64,000 nucleotides of DNA, from positions 1 to 64,000 of the forward strand of contig CAUDNR010004074.1 of assembly GCA_958430865.1 (NCBI GenBank), given 5' to 3'. The stretch's first letter is position 1. Every line of letters begins with the position of its first letter. This DNA is from Entrophospora sp. SA101. Its lineage: Eukaryota; Glomeromycota; Glomeromycetes; Entrophosporales; Entrophosporaceae. Below, piece after piece: positions 24,428 to 37,180 of this stretch. Below the pieces are notes generated by a model. That model made no database searches. It was not told where the DNA came from and saw only the letters and a list, made by a program, of their open reading frames with translations. The position numbers and the translations under genes were made by a program.

Positions 24428-26330
24428 ATGGCAACTGCAGAAGAAAAATTAAACGATAGAAAAGAATTTGAAAAAGTTTTTCCTGTTTTGTTAAAAGAAT
24501 TTGTCAAAGAGGCAGAAGATAGGAAATTTCCCCAGAACGCAATTCAATGGATTAAAGACGTTGGTTTTTTTACCTATTTTTGTTTAGTTTGAGAGTGTGT
24601 TAAGAAATGATGATAATTGATTATTGTTTATTATTTGTATAGTGCTTAAATCATAATGTTCCTGGCGGTAAGCATCATCAGTGTCTAATGTCTAGATTCC
24701 ACATGTCCCAAAGATTCTTCAATTCCTTTTATTATTGTTACTTTAATATATAGGAAAATTGAATCGTGGCTTGTCAGTTGTTGATACATTTAAGTTATTA
24801 AAAGATAATAACGTGACAGAACAAGAACTTTTTAAGGCCAGAGTTCTTGGTTGGTGTGTTGAATGGGTATGTGCGATTATTTGATTATCTGGCTGAACAG
24901 TACCTTGTAATGGTTTGATATGGTTAAGTTCAAAAAATAATTTGCTTTAAAGCTTCAAGCTTTCTTTCTTGTTGCCGATGACATAATGGATCAATCTATT
25001 ACTCGTCGTGGCCAACCTTGTTGGTACAAAATGGTAATTGTTTTCTTTTAGTTTTTTTTTTTTTTTTTTTTTTTTTGGTGGGGATAAATAAGTAGATGGT
25101 AATTGAATCAAATTAATTTATCAGGAAGGGGTTGGAAATATTGCAATTAATGATTCTTTTCTTTTGGAAGCTGGAATCTATTTTTTCTTGAAAAAATATT
25201 TTCGTCAGGATCCTTATTATATCGATTTACTAGAGCTATTTCATGAGGTAAATTTTTTTGTTTCTAAAATTCCTTGCTAATAATGATATCTATTATAGAG
25301 TTATTATCGTATGCTCGACTTTGAAATGATCACGTGACTTTCTAAAATGAAATTTTTTTTTTATAATCACTCTATAGATAACACTCGAGACAGAATTTGG
25401 CCAATTATTAGATTTAACAACCGCACCTGAAGACCATATAGACTTGAGTAAATTCTCAATTCAAAAGTAACAAATAAATTATTACTATCATACAAAATTA
25501 TATATACATGCATGATTTAATAATTTTGAAAATTTTTTTTTGATATATTAATTGTAATAAAGGCATAAATTGATCGTATTACATAAGACGGCATATTATT
25601 CATTTTATCTTCCGGTCGCTTTGGCTATGAGAATGGTTGGTTGGATTTATGGAATTTCATTCTATTAAAATATATAAAAAATATATAATAACAATCATTA
25701 CACTAAATTATCAAAGACTGGAATTAAAGATGAAAAGGCTTATCAACAAGCTCAAGATGTTTTATTACCGTTAGGAGAATACTTTCAAATTCAGGTCCAA
25801 CATCTTTATTATTTTTTTCGATTTAATATATATATATATATTTATTTATTTATTTATATTATTGATTCATCATTACTAAAGACTATATATTTATAATTAT
25901 TTAGGATGATTATCTTGATTGTTTTGGTGATCCTAAAGTCATTGGAAAAATTGGAACAGATATCGAAGATAATAAATGTTCTTGGCTTATTAATCAGGCA
26001 TTAGCAAAAGCAAATCCCGAACAAAGGAAACTTTTGGATGTATGTATCAAACATTAATGAAATGATGATGATGATGATGATGATTGATAATGATGATAAT
26101 GATGATAATATTTTATTTTTTTCTAGGAAAATTATGGAAAGAAAGATCCCAAAAACGTGGAAGTTATTAAAAGAATTTACAATGAGTTGGATTTAGAAAG
26201 TGTGTATAAGGATTATGAAAATAATTCTTATGCGTACTTGAATAGTTTAATTTCTAAAGTTGATGATAATTCCGTTAAACATCAAGTATTTATTTCTTTT
26301 ATGAATAGAATTTATAAAAGAAATAAATAA
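24428..26330 (+). CDS. ERG20: Farnesyl diphosphate synthase
   Basis: Condenses dimethylallyl and geranyl diphosphate with isopentenyl diphosphate to give farnesyl diphosphate for sterols, quinones, dolichols and protein prenylation. Ten exons join in frame to 350 residues, the usual length: 24428-24559, 24643-24667, 24754-24866, 24953-25033, 25125-25247, 25378-25466, 25563-25635, 25717-25794, 25905-26039 and 26127-26330. The first Asp-rich motif is DDIMD (99-103). The second is DDYLD (239-243), followed by [15 protein letters not shown]. Phe94 and Phe95, four and five residues before the first motif, are the bulky pair that limits product length to C15. [11 protein letters not shown] and [10 protein letters not shown] are further family blocks. 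All residues known to be needed are present. Identification is firm. Confidence 0.96.
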
Positions 26331-26993
26331 TTGATTAAAAATAAAAACTATTTATTACATCAGTTTACATTTGAAAATCTTTTTGCACTTTTACGTTATA
26401 TATAATGAATTATCACTCTCAAATTCTCACCAAACTTTCTTAACTTCTCACTTTCAAACCAAAGGATCATTTATAATATAATAATGCAAATACCATTATG
26501 CAATCGCAATGTAAAATAGATTTTTTCTATAATAATAATAATGGTCTACTAAGATATGCATCTGAATTGAAAGTTCATGTTTAGTTCTTTTGGTGCATCG
26601 ACTGAATTTGCCAATTATAAGCCTATAGCAACCATACAAGATCCTTTCTTTACGCGCAATTTTTTACGATGCAAGATTATAACATGGGAATTGTTATGAC
26701 AAGATATGTTCGGGTTCTAGAAATAAATCGAACATTTTGTTCATCTCTACTTTCTCGAATCGTTGGTAATAATCATCGTTCCCTGTAAAATACGTGTTGT
26801 TTAAAATTTGAAGGAGCTTAATAGTAAAGAAATTTGAATAACATTATACTGCCAATTGAAGAAACAATGTTGTCAAAGATAATCTAACACAGCCCAATCA
26901 ATGACAATAACCATCTAATCAAAAGATAATCGTTTCTTTAAGATACGTTTGGTTAGCTCCGATAGTGCTAGGAATTGTAATAATACCCACCAG
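26331..26993. other. Intergenic, possible exon remnant
   Basis: Downstream of ERG20. A minus-strand frame at 26782-26694 follows an acceptor-like tacag and reads like a real terminal exon (DDYYQRFEKVEMNKMFDL), but no partner exon or family was recognised. Nothing else is apparent. Confidence 0.35.
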
Positions 26994-28040
26994 TCAGGAT
27001 TCTTGACCAAAAGCATGAACACGCTCATGTTCATGTTCATGATTTTGTGAAGAAGCACTTTCTTCAAAATGTATCAGAGATCTAAACATAAAATGTTGCA
27101 TCATTGACAATTTTCCAAGAACTTCGCCCTTGTACATTTTAACCATTCCTTTTCCCATCACGTGCTTGTATTGTTGATATTATTACAAGCTAATAAAATA
27201 AATATTTTTTCCCTCATCTTTATTTTCCCTTAAATAAACAACAAACAAACAAACAAATAAACAAACAAACAAACAATTAATTTATTAATCAAAATATATT
27301 CAATCAATAACCTGATATATCACCCAACATTGATGAATTACATCTAAGCGATACAATTTTGGTCTTGTAAAAAGTTACCAAATCAATGAATTTTATTCAG
27401 GATAAATACATATAATCCTTTGAATATTCATCGACAAAATCTTTGTCACGAATTGATTTTTGTTTAATGTATTTATGACCTATAAATACATATATAAAAA
27501 CACATGTATAAATATAAATGGACATTTATATATTTATATATATATATATATATATATATAAACAAAGAATCACTTTCCCAAAAGAATTTAATAACTTCAT
27601 ATCAATCCATTAAGCAGAATCAAACGTAAAAGGTTGGAAATGATAATCACCTAAGCCCCAAGCTTCAAACACCGCGTGATCATGATTGTTCAAGCCAAGA
27701 TGTAACTCGTAAATTTCTCATCACTTTTATATATACCTTTTTATTTAAATGTGAAATAATTTAATGATGATGATAATCGATTACTTTCAAAACTATAGCA
27801 ACGTAATCATCTAATTCATTCCAATTAAAATTATATAGATTATCATAATAAAACAAATATAAATAAATGTATATATTATTATTATTACTTACAACCACGC
27901 AGCAAAATTTACTTCATGTCCTGTGCCATAATCTATCCAAACTTTTGACAAAATATTTTGTTTTGAACTTCTAGTGTGACTGAAAGGGATTGACAAACTT
28001 TCACAACATTCTAATGATATTTGTAAAATACCACACAGTT
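26994..28040 (-). pseudogene. PTPA/Rrd-type PP2A activator relic
   Basis: Ordered fragments of a PP2A phosphatase activator (PTPA, a prolyl isomerase-like protein) lie on the minus strand, read from right to left. The order is WIDYGTGHEVNFAAWL near 27935-27890, then FEAWGLGDYHFQPF near 27690-27630, then SIRDKDFVDEYSKDYMY near 27455-27400. Next come SSMLGDISGY near 27345-27310 and KMYKGEVLGK with QHFMF near 27150-27075, ending with a stop at 26996-26994. The family consensus has the same order: IDYGTGHE, WGLDDF, a YMFL-type block, MLxDISG, KMYxAEVLxKxPVxQHF. Fragments sit in different frames separated by stops, and the N-terminal third is absent, so this is a decayed copy. A functional copy would be expected elsewhere, since PTPA is conserved in fungi. 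Exact exon edges are not claimed. Confidence 0.75.
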
Positions 28041-28523
28041 CACATAAAATGATGCAAACCATCAAAATAACAATCATTCGTTCATTTGAAATTTTATCAT
28101 TCAGCCAAATATATTAATATACACTAATACATATATTATATATTATGATCAAAAATAAATAAATGCAATATGATATTTTTTACCAAATAAACAATATAAT
28201 TATCATTAAATCTCAAGCTCTTAACTGAATCATTTAACCCTACTATAAAAAAATATAATGTTTACATGCTCGAGTATCTTTGTCGGAACTAAATGATGAT
28301 CACATATTAATATGATTGGGAAAAATAATCAAGACCAATCAAATTAGGAAATTGAGAGTTGGAACATTAAATTTTTTTTTTTGTTTTGTTTGTACTTCGA
28401 AATAATATAAATAAATCATACATAATTAATTGCCTGTAAATTTAATATTTTATTAATCTATATATAAATTGTTATCTTTTACACCAAATTTATAAAGATC
28501 TCTTACTGATCGTTGCCTCAAGT

Positions 28524-30906
28524 ATGTCAAAAAAAAGTAAAAAACCCGTAGAATTATCAGAAGTATTAAAGAATTGGCTGGAGCCACGGATTGTTCCAAA
28601 GTTACAAAGAGATTTGACTGTTGAACAGGCCTGGGAAGATGTTATCAAGGACATTGCTATAAAAGTATTATCAGAACTTTCTTTGGAAAAATTTGCAAGT
28701 GCGATGTCACGTTTGGCTCAAATTGATGACTTGAGCAGGCTTTATTTAATTGAAGATTTACTTGCAATAACACCAAATCCTGATAATGCAGACAGCGAAA
28801 CAACTGAAAAATTACGAAATGCTTTACTTTTAAAGCTTTCACCAGCTCATGCAGCAGAAGAAACCACTTCAATAGAAATTGATCCAAATTTTATGAATAT
28901 AGCTAAAACAGTCTTACAGCATTCTCATAGAGATTGGATAGGTACTCGTGAGGCAATCTCAAAATTTCTAAAGGATTGTACAGCAAAATTTAATTCTGAT
29001 AGGAATGTATTTATAGTATATCCTCATTTAGATGAAATCTCGAGACATTTTTTCATAGAAAAAGAACAAAGAACAAGCCTTGAATATTTTTTTAGTTGTA
29101 TCCAAACTGTTGCTAATAAAATGGGAATTAAATTTCAAGATCTTGTAAAAACCAATATTTTGGATGGTGACAAGGAATTTTTTAAATCGTTCGCAGAAAA
29201 TCATTTTCTTAAAATGCTAAAGCTAGATAATGTAGATAATCCAAATCATACATGTTTGATTCCACCATTAATTAGACCTAAATGGCACAATCAAGCACAC
29301 TTATTGATGATAATATTACAAAACGCTCCCAATTATAGTATGCCACGTAAAGATCTGATTGAAGCAGCACTGTATTTAGACAAAAGAATAAGTCATAAAA
29401 CAGGCTTACCAAGATGTTATAATGGTCACGTATGTATTTATCTCTAATATTGATGATACATTTATTAAACACATCACCTTTTTTTACTTTTAACATATCC
29501 TAAAATACTTATTTAAACTCTATTTGTGTTTATATTTTAATAGACGCCAGAAAATTCAGCTAGTGCATGTTTAACGTACGTTGCAGAAAAGTATTTTATA
29601 CCATTTAAGAAAGACCCGGGTTCAAAATCTCATTATAAACTTTCATTTACTCCAAATGATTTTGATGAATTTTATGGATATTACAATAGTTGGACAAAAA
29701 AATTAATAGAACATGATTGGCCATTGTTATTTGGAAAATTAAAAGGTAACTTTGTTGTGTATTATCATTGATACAATGAATATCGTATCAGGATAACAAT
29801 ATATTTATTAGTTTCTTTTTACCGTCATTTTTTTTTCCTCCCTAGATAATGTATCTTCAGACAAAAAAATTTTTATGCTTTCAGTGGGTGTAGACACGAA
29901 TGTTGATATGACTTGTGTGCGATGTTTAGAAAAAAAACATTGTGATTCAAAATTTCCTTCGTGTTCTAAATGTAAAGAAAACGGGATACTATGCATTTAC
30001 ACATTGACCAAAAGAACAAAGACATTCAAAGGAAAATCAAAAACCTTCATTACCGAATCAAACCTTTCGCCAGTTACAGCAAAAAAACATGCACATAATA
30101 ATTGTTCTAAATTAAAGAATAAAGACAATAACGATCACATATTAGATAAATCTTCTTGTGAAACCACAGATAGTAACGCATCGTCAGCTCAATCAGAATT
30201 AATAACTTATATACAAACAGAAGAAATTCATGAATGGTTTGATTATAGTGCCGTTCCAAAAAGCATCGATGAACTTGTAGAGGTCAAGCCATCCACTATT
30301 CCCAATGCAGGTAACGGATTGTTTGCTAAACGAGATATTCCTAATGCGACGCCATTAGGGTTTTATTTTGGTGTCCCAATGCTTGAAGAAGAATTTGAAT
30401 TACATAAAGATAATATTGGAATGGCGGCAGATTATTCCATGAGATATAAACATACAATACTAGATGCAACAGATAAAGATGGAATGCCTTACACTGATCA
30501 AAAAGGAAATGTTTATTGTCCGTTTCATTTTATGAATGAAGATCCATCTGGAAATATGATATTTCTAGAAGGACATGAGATTAATCAGGTTATATGTTGG
30601 ACCAATCGAGATATTAAAGCAGGAGAGGAATTATTCGTTTATTATGGTGCAGAGGTTGATAGACAAAACTGGATGTTACAACCTAGACAAGACTGTCATG
30701 ACAGAGATGATTCTGACGAGATACCTGATTCTGATAAAACAACTGATTCGTCGCCGATCAATAAAGATTATGAAAATTGTATAGAAATAGATAATAAACA
30801 ATTAAAATCGATAGAAAACGAGTATGATCATAAAAAAAGGAAAAGCAAAGGAAAACCATCACCAAAGAATAAAGTAATAAAGTTAAAAATAAAATATCAA
30901 AGTTAA
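28524..30906 (+). CDS. Zn2Cys6 and SET-domain fusion protein
   Basis: Three exons, 28524-29429, 29544-29745 and 29846-30906, give 722 residues. Residues 1-369 are a predicted mostly helical region with no recognised domain. A fungal-type zinc cluster follows, with Cys393, 396, 402, 409, 412 and 419, spaced C-x2-C-x5-C-x6-C-x2-C-x6-C. A basic stretch KRTKTFKGKSK comes next, as in Zn(II)2Cys6 factors. A SET-like domain occupies about 509-637: IPNAGNGLFAKRDI opens it, HFMNEDPSGN stands where the N-H-S-x-x-N cofactor motif lies, and GEELFVYYGAE is the closing G-E-E-L-x-x-x-Y-G motif. SET proteins methylate lysines, so a DNA-targeted histone methyltransferase is a reasonable inference. The histidine of the usual NHS motif is not obvious, so activity is uncertain. 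The tail is Lys-rich (KKRKSKGKPSPKNK), probably a nuclear signal. It converges on CCT3. Confidence 0.85.
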
Positions 30907-30964
30907 ACAAGATATTTAAATACTTCTAATAATAATTGATTGCTGTTGCTATGTTGCTAAATTA

Positions 30965-31000
<36 letters not shown>

Positions 31001-31580
31001 CACTATAAGCCACAAAATAATTTTATTTCCTTTTTTTTTTTTACATGATTGATTCTTTTATTGTATTATATATATATATATATTATTATATTATATTAAG
31101 ATTAATATAATATATAATAATAATCTTTCCAATTAATTGATGTTTAATTATAATTAGCGATAGAAGAGAATTTAAACTGTGGGACAGTTAGATTCTTTTT
31201 AAGGTATTGCGAAAGGTCGAATGTCCTTTAATTTTTAGATTTTTTTTTTAGAAAATTAAATAATTAATTTTTAATTGTATATAGTCTATAAATTTATATA
31301 TATTCATTGCTCATTGCTCACTGCTCATTGCTCATTGGAATCTTCGCAATATGGATAAGAATTGTATTTATATTAAAAAAAAAAAAAAAGCAAATAAACA
31401 ACAACAACAATAATAATTTAATTATTAAATTTAATATATCACTTGAAGTTGCTTTAGGGTTTTCAAGACAAGAGAGATATTTATATATATTTCCATTATA
31501 ATTTTTCTCTGAATCAACCTCCTCCTATTTTGTCAACCGATTTACTTTATTTTTTCAAAATTTCTTTATTATTATCATAG
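30907..31580. other. Convergent 3' spacer between SET and CCT3 genes
   Basis: AT-rich, with (TA)n at about 30967-30997 and 31069-31085 and a small four-copy run of ctcattg near 31306-31336. The ORF at 31307-31501 spans this repeat and a poly-A tract and is not supported. Confidence 0.6.
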
Positions 31581-34077
31581 TTATTGTTCACCACCCCCCT
31601 CACCACCCTCAGCACCTTCTCCCTCATTTACAACTTGTGGACCACCACCACCACCTTGTGATTTCTTCTTCGATACACCTGAGACTATATCATCAACTCT
31701 AAGTAAAAGACAAGCCGACTTTAAACAAAGATATATATATATATATAATAATTTAGTATAGATTTTTCAATTTCAAAAATTACATATGGTTATGTTTTTT
31801 TAAATTAGCAATGAAGGAGAGTTGTTGAGAGGTAAACCATACCTCAATAGCTGTTTTAATAGTTTGAACTTTTACTGCATTAGGCTCCCAAATACCATAC
31901 TCGTGCATATCAACCACTTTACCACTTTCTCCATCAATACCCCAAGAATGGTTTCCTGTAGCATGTTTTGCCTTAAATTCATTATTAAAAATTTTATTTG
32001 AATTAAAAAATATATAAATAATCGTATGCTTTATATTTTATAAATATATATGTTACCCTTAATTGAGTTAAAATTTTCATAGCATTACCACCACAATTCT
32101 GAACCAAAGTTCTTGGAATAACCTCCATGGCCTCTGCTACAGCTTTATATGGCCATTGTTCAATACCTTCCAAGGTTTTTGAATTTTCTGAAAGTTTGAC
32201 ACTTATGGCCATTTCGGTTGCACCACCACCAGGAGCTAAACAAGGATTAAAAAAAACATTTCTGGCAACGTTCATTGCATCTTGAAGATTACGATCTATT
32301 TCATTTAAAATGTCTTTTGATGGTCCTCGAATAAGAATTGTACAGGCTTTGGGATTCTTACAATTAGTTAAATATGTAAAATATCTTTTCCCAAAAAAAA
32401 AAGTAGTTTTTTTTTAGTAAAATAGATTTGTTTTTCTTTTTTTCTTAATTAAAAAAACTTTTTTTTTATAACAACAATACTCACTCGTCACCGATCTTTT
32501 CAATATTAAACAATCCACAATTTACACCGACATCCTCATCTTTAAGATCATCCAATCGATTAACAATGTTTGCACCTACTGCACGTGCAATACGATTGTT
32601 ATCGGTCTTACGAACACGACGAATAGCAGATATGTTTGCCTTCATTAAATAATGTTGTGCAAGATCTGATTCAAACAAATATTTTGTTTTAATGTTAGGA
32701 AACAAACAGATAATAGTCTTCTTATTATTTCTTTTAATATAATAATTATCATCATGAAAAACCTGAAACTCCTTTCTCAGTGAATACAAGATCTGGTTTT
32801 ACTGCAATAATCTTTTCACACATTTCTTTAATTTGTTCTTCTTCAATTACCAATAATCTGTTCCAATGATTTTCATCCATAATCTCTGCATTAGTTTGTG
32901 ATTCACCTTTTTTGTATTCAAGTGGGCAATCTAATAAAACTATTCTAGGATTTTCAATACGACGACGCATATTAGAATGTGTAACATCTTTATTTAACAT
33001 AACTCCATCTAAAACTTTTGAATCCTCTATTTCATCACCAGGAACCTAATTTCAAACAAAAAAAATAAATACAAGTATATTAATTAAGCATATGCATATA
33101 TATATAAATAAGCAAATATAAAAAAATATTAATTTTATAGGATGAGGGAAAAAAAACCTTTTCAATGCGAGCATATCTTTTAATGTCAACTTCACGTTTT
33201 CCATTTTCTTCTATGGCGACTACTCTAACTGCATCCAAAGCTAGTTTACACATTAGATCACTCCAACGACTTGCAAATTTTGTGCCAATAGAACTTTTAA
33301 TCAATTTAAGCATCTCTTCATGATTATCAATATCAACCGGTTTAGAAATTTCACCAATAATATTTATAGCATCTTCTAAAGCCTTTTTAAAAGCAGATAT
33401 AATGACAATTGGATGAACATTACGTTCAAGGAATGGTAATGCTTGTGCAAGTACTTCACCAGCTAAACTTTCCAATTTTTTAAAAAAATCAGCAAATGAT
33501 CACTTTTAATAAACAATAAGCCTCAATTAATAATATGTATATATATAGTATTTTCTTCTTTACCCAAAATAATAACACTAGTTGTACCATCACCAACTTC
33601 TTCATCTTGTGTTCTGCTTAATTCGATCATACTTTTTGCAGCTGGATGAGCCACTTCAACTTCACGGAGAATAGCATTACCATCATTAGTAAGAACTACT
33701 CCGCCCATTGGATCCAACAACATTTTAAGCATGGAACGAGGACCAAGACAAGTTCGAATAATATCAGCCACTGTCTAATATTTAAAAAATAAAATGAAAG
33801 GAGGGAGAAAAGAAGGGTGTTCATGACAATAATAATTTTTTGGGATCAAATCGACTTCTATTCCAATGATATTAATTAATAAGATATTTAAATAAAAATT
33901 TTTTTTAATATATACTTTTGCGGCTGTTATATTAGAGACTTGGGCTTTTCGCCCAGTTTCTCTATTAACATTGGTATCTATATAATTGTTATCAATTTAA
34001 TATTTTATTTTGATAAATATGGTAATAGTTATAAATAATTTAACGGGCTTACTCATTACAATTACTGGCGCCTGCAT
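31581..34077 (-). CDS. CCT3: T-complex protein 1 subunit gamma (CCT3)
   Basis: Subunit of the cytosolic TRiC/CCT chaperonin, which folds actin, tubulin and other proteins with ATP. Nine exons, 34077-34053, 33977-33916, 33774-33564, 33462-33158, 33045-32763, 32665-32485, 32384-32057, 31971-31843 and 31718-31581, give 553 residues, normal for the family. ADIIRTCLGP, MLLDPMGG, NDGNAILRE and GDGTTSVI (90-97) form the ATP site. The gamma-specific block RRVRKTDNNRIARA and the PGGGATEMA hinge are intact, as is EQWPYKAVAEAMEVIPRTL. The C-terminal tail is Gly-rich. Exon 4 begins inside a run with two possible acceptors; the one giving LAGEVLA keeps frame and matches the family. It is divergent from the decarboxylase gene, with a 599-bp shared upstream region. 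Confidence 0.96.
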
Positions 34078-34676
34078 CTTTTAATATTGATATTTTTATT
34101 TTCTTGATGTAAAAAAAATAGAGAAAATTAATTTTGATGTTACATGTTGATCTGTATATCAGATATCAATTCTTGTGGATCTTACGTGGATAAAAAATAA
34201 AAAATTGACATGCACATTTTACAATTTACCAAAAACCAACACCCAACCAACCCAACCAATCACGAGGAAAATGATGTAATTTTTCAACGAACAATTTGAT
34301 AACAGAATCCTTGGGTTCTTCTTTGAATATCCATTCGGTTAGCCATTAATATTGATTAATATTAAAGTAAATTAAATAGAGGCGGGATGCTATTTTTTTT
34401 TAAATTTGCCCTGAAAATTTCTTTTTTACCAATCAACTAGGAAAGATTAAATAAGTGTTATTTATTTATTATATTGATTGATCTTTTAAATCATGGATTT
34501 TTTCGATTGATTTGAAATGATTAAAATAATTATCAAAAACGGTGTAACATAAATAGGTATTTAAAATCTACTAATATAAAATTGGCCTTTTCAGATTTTG
34601 TTGTTGAAATTTTCCTGGAATACTAAAATACAATAAGATATACTCATTAAAAGACATAATAAATTAATATAAAATT
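34078..34676. promoter_or_regulatory. Divergent promoter region of CCT3 and AADC
   Basis: Shared 599-bp upstream region between two head-to-head genes. It holds a C-rich block with CCAACCAAT and CCCAACCAATCACG near 34240-34262 and another attggttag-like CCAAT element near 34335, consistent with CCAAT-box promoters. No coding frame. Confidence 0.4.
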
Positions 34677-37180
34677 ATGGATATTGAAGAATTTCGTAAA
34701 AGAGGATATGAGACAGTTGATAGAATTTGCAAATATTATCAGGAAATTGATAACTACGATGGTTTGAACTGAACAATTACTATTATTACTACCGCCACCA
34801 CCACCACCACCACCATTATTACTATTATTAAAGAAAAAATAAAGGACTTTGATTGACTCTTATATAATCCTTGAAATCGTTTATTATTTTACTTTTATTT
34901 AGTTATATCAAAAGTTGAACCTGGTTATCTCGAGAAGCTTCTTCCGGATGAAGCACCCGAAGGTGATTTATTAATATAAAGTATTTTTTTATTGTTATTG
35001 TTATCAATTACAAAAATTTAATTTCTTTCTTAATAGATCCAGAATCATGGGACGAAATTCAATCTGATATAGAAACAAAAATTTTTCCTGGTGGTATGTA
35101 GTCATCAAGATATTTTTCTTGAAAATAATTATTTAAAAGAATTATCAACTGATTGATCGATTGATTGATTGATTAGTTACGCATTGGCAAAGTCCAAATT
35201 TTTTTGCATTTTATCCGGCAACATCGTCGTTTCCAGCAATTCTTGGTGATATGTACAGCGACATGTTTAATTGTATTGGATTCAATGTAAGAATTTATTT
35301 TTTAATAAACAGGCTACAGACATTTATTTTTTAAATTAAATATTAAATATTTGTCTTTTGTTATGTTTGATTGAATAGTGGATATGTTCACCAGCTTGTA
35401 CAGAATTGGAAACCATTGTACTTGATTGGATTGCTAAATTAATTAATTTAGATTCTAGTTTTCTTAGTAAAGGGAAAGGTGGTGGTGTAATTCAAGGAAC
35501 TGCCAGTGAAGGAATCTTGGTTGCATTGATAGCAGCAAGACAAAGAGTACTAGATGAATACAAAAATAAGGGTCTTAGTGAAAAAGAATTGGACGAAGTT
35601 TCTATACGGCTGATTGCGTATGCTTCAGATCAAGTAAGATAGGCGGTGCATGTATATTATGTATACACACACATATATATATTTACTATATAACAGGTTA
35701 ATACTATATAATGTTAAAAATAGGCGCATTCCGCGGTGAAGAAAGCTACAATGATTGCAAATACTAAATTTGCATTATTCCCAACTGATGAAAATTATTC
35801 ATTGCGCGGCGAAACGGTTAAAAAAATAATCGAAGAAGATATCGCTAAAGGATTGATTCCATTTTTTATTAACGCAACAATTGGTACAACAAGCACAGCC
35901 GCCGTCGATCATATTGTTGAAATTGCTGAAGCCAGTAAATAAAATAAAACTAAATCGTTATATTTATTATTACATAACAATAATAATAATAATAACAATA
36001 ATAATAATAATAATAATAATATTTGGTTTCTAGTTGAGGGCACAAGCATATGGTTGAATGTAGATGCAGCATATGCTGGTGCGGCACTTATTTGCCCCGA
36101 ATATCAACATTATTCAAAAGGAGTAGAAAAGGCTGATTCATTCGGATTTAACATGCATAAATGGTTATTGACCACTTTTGATTGTTCATGTTTTTGGTAA
36201 AGTATCTATTTATTTATTAGTAAAATCTTTGTATATTTATTTATATCTTCATAATGTTTTTTTTTTTTTTTGATAGGATTAAAGATCGATCATTTCTTTT
36301 AAATGCATTATCGATTACGCCAGCATTTTTAAGAAATGCTGCAAGCGAAAGTGGATTAGTTTTGGATTATCGAGACTGGCAAATACCTTGTAAGTACTTT
36401 AATTGCCAATCTGTGAATGAATCAGAGAGACCCTCAAATCTGTGTTTCCCACATAGAAAAGTCTTTGATAAAATTATTTTTTGAAATTAATAATTTATTC
36501 ATACATAAAAGTAATATCATCCTGTGGCACAAAAGAATGATACAATTTTTTGTGTAAAGGTTGACAATTGACAAAATTTGAGACATTTTCTCTGATTCAT
36601 TCACGTATCACCAATTAATAATAATAATAATAATAACAACAACAACAACAACAACAACAATAATAAATGCTAATTATTGATTTGTAATAGTTGGAAGGAG
36701 ATTTCGATCACTAAAAATTTGGTTTGTTGTAAGAAGTTATGGAGCAAACGGATTAAGAAATCATATTCGAAAGGTATTTATTTATTTAACAAAGTATCCA
36801 ACATATTTATTTTATTTTATTTTTTTAACTGATATATTTCTTCCTCTTTACAGTCAATAGGACTGTCAGATCATTTTTACAAGGAGATTTTACGATATCC
36901 CGAATTGTTTAAAATTGCTGCACCTTATTCTTTTTCTCTCGTTTGTTTTTATGTAATTCCCCCGGCTGCTAAAGAAAATCAATTCACGTCTAACGAATTA
37001 ACTGAAAAAGTATTAAATAAATTAAACGATACCAAACAAGTTTTTATTACCCATACACAATTGGGTGATCAAATGGTAATTAGATTTCCAGTTAGTGGTT
37101 ATTGGACAAAAAAAGAACATGTTGATAAAGCTCTGAATTTAATCATAAAGTTTACCAAAGAATTAATAGGAGTTGAATGA
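34677..37180 (+). CDS. Aromatic-L-amino-acid decarboxylase (PLP group II)
   Basis: Removes CO2 from aromatic amino acids (tyrosine, tryptophan, DOPA) to give amines, using pyridoxal phosphate. Ten exons give 487 residues, the usual length: 34677-34761, 34903-34962, 35037-35093, 35177-35286, 35379-35633, 35724-35934, 36034-36196, 36277-36389, 36691-36773 and 36854-37180. Signature blocks are [45 protein letters not shown] and [22 protein letters not shown] contains the PLP-binding Lys302. The C-terminal block GLRNHIRKS is also typical. The active site looks complete. Exact substrate cannot be read from sequence; fungal relatives act on tyrosine or tryptophan. Intron 1 contains a short (ACC)n tract. 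It is divergent from CCT3. Confidence 0.93.
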
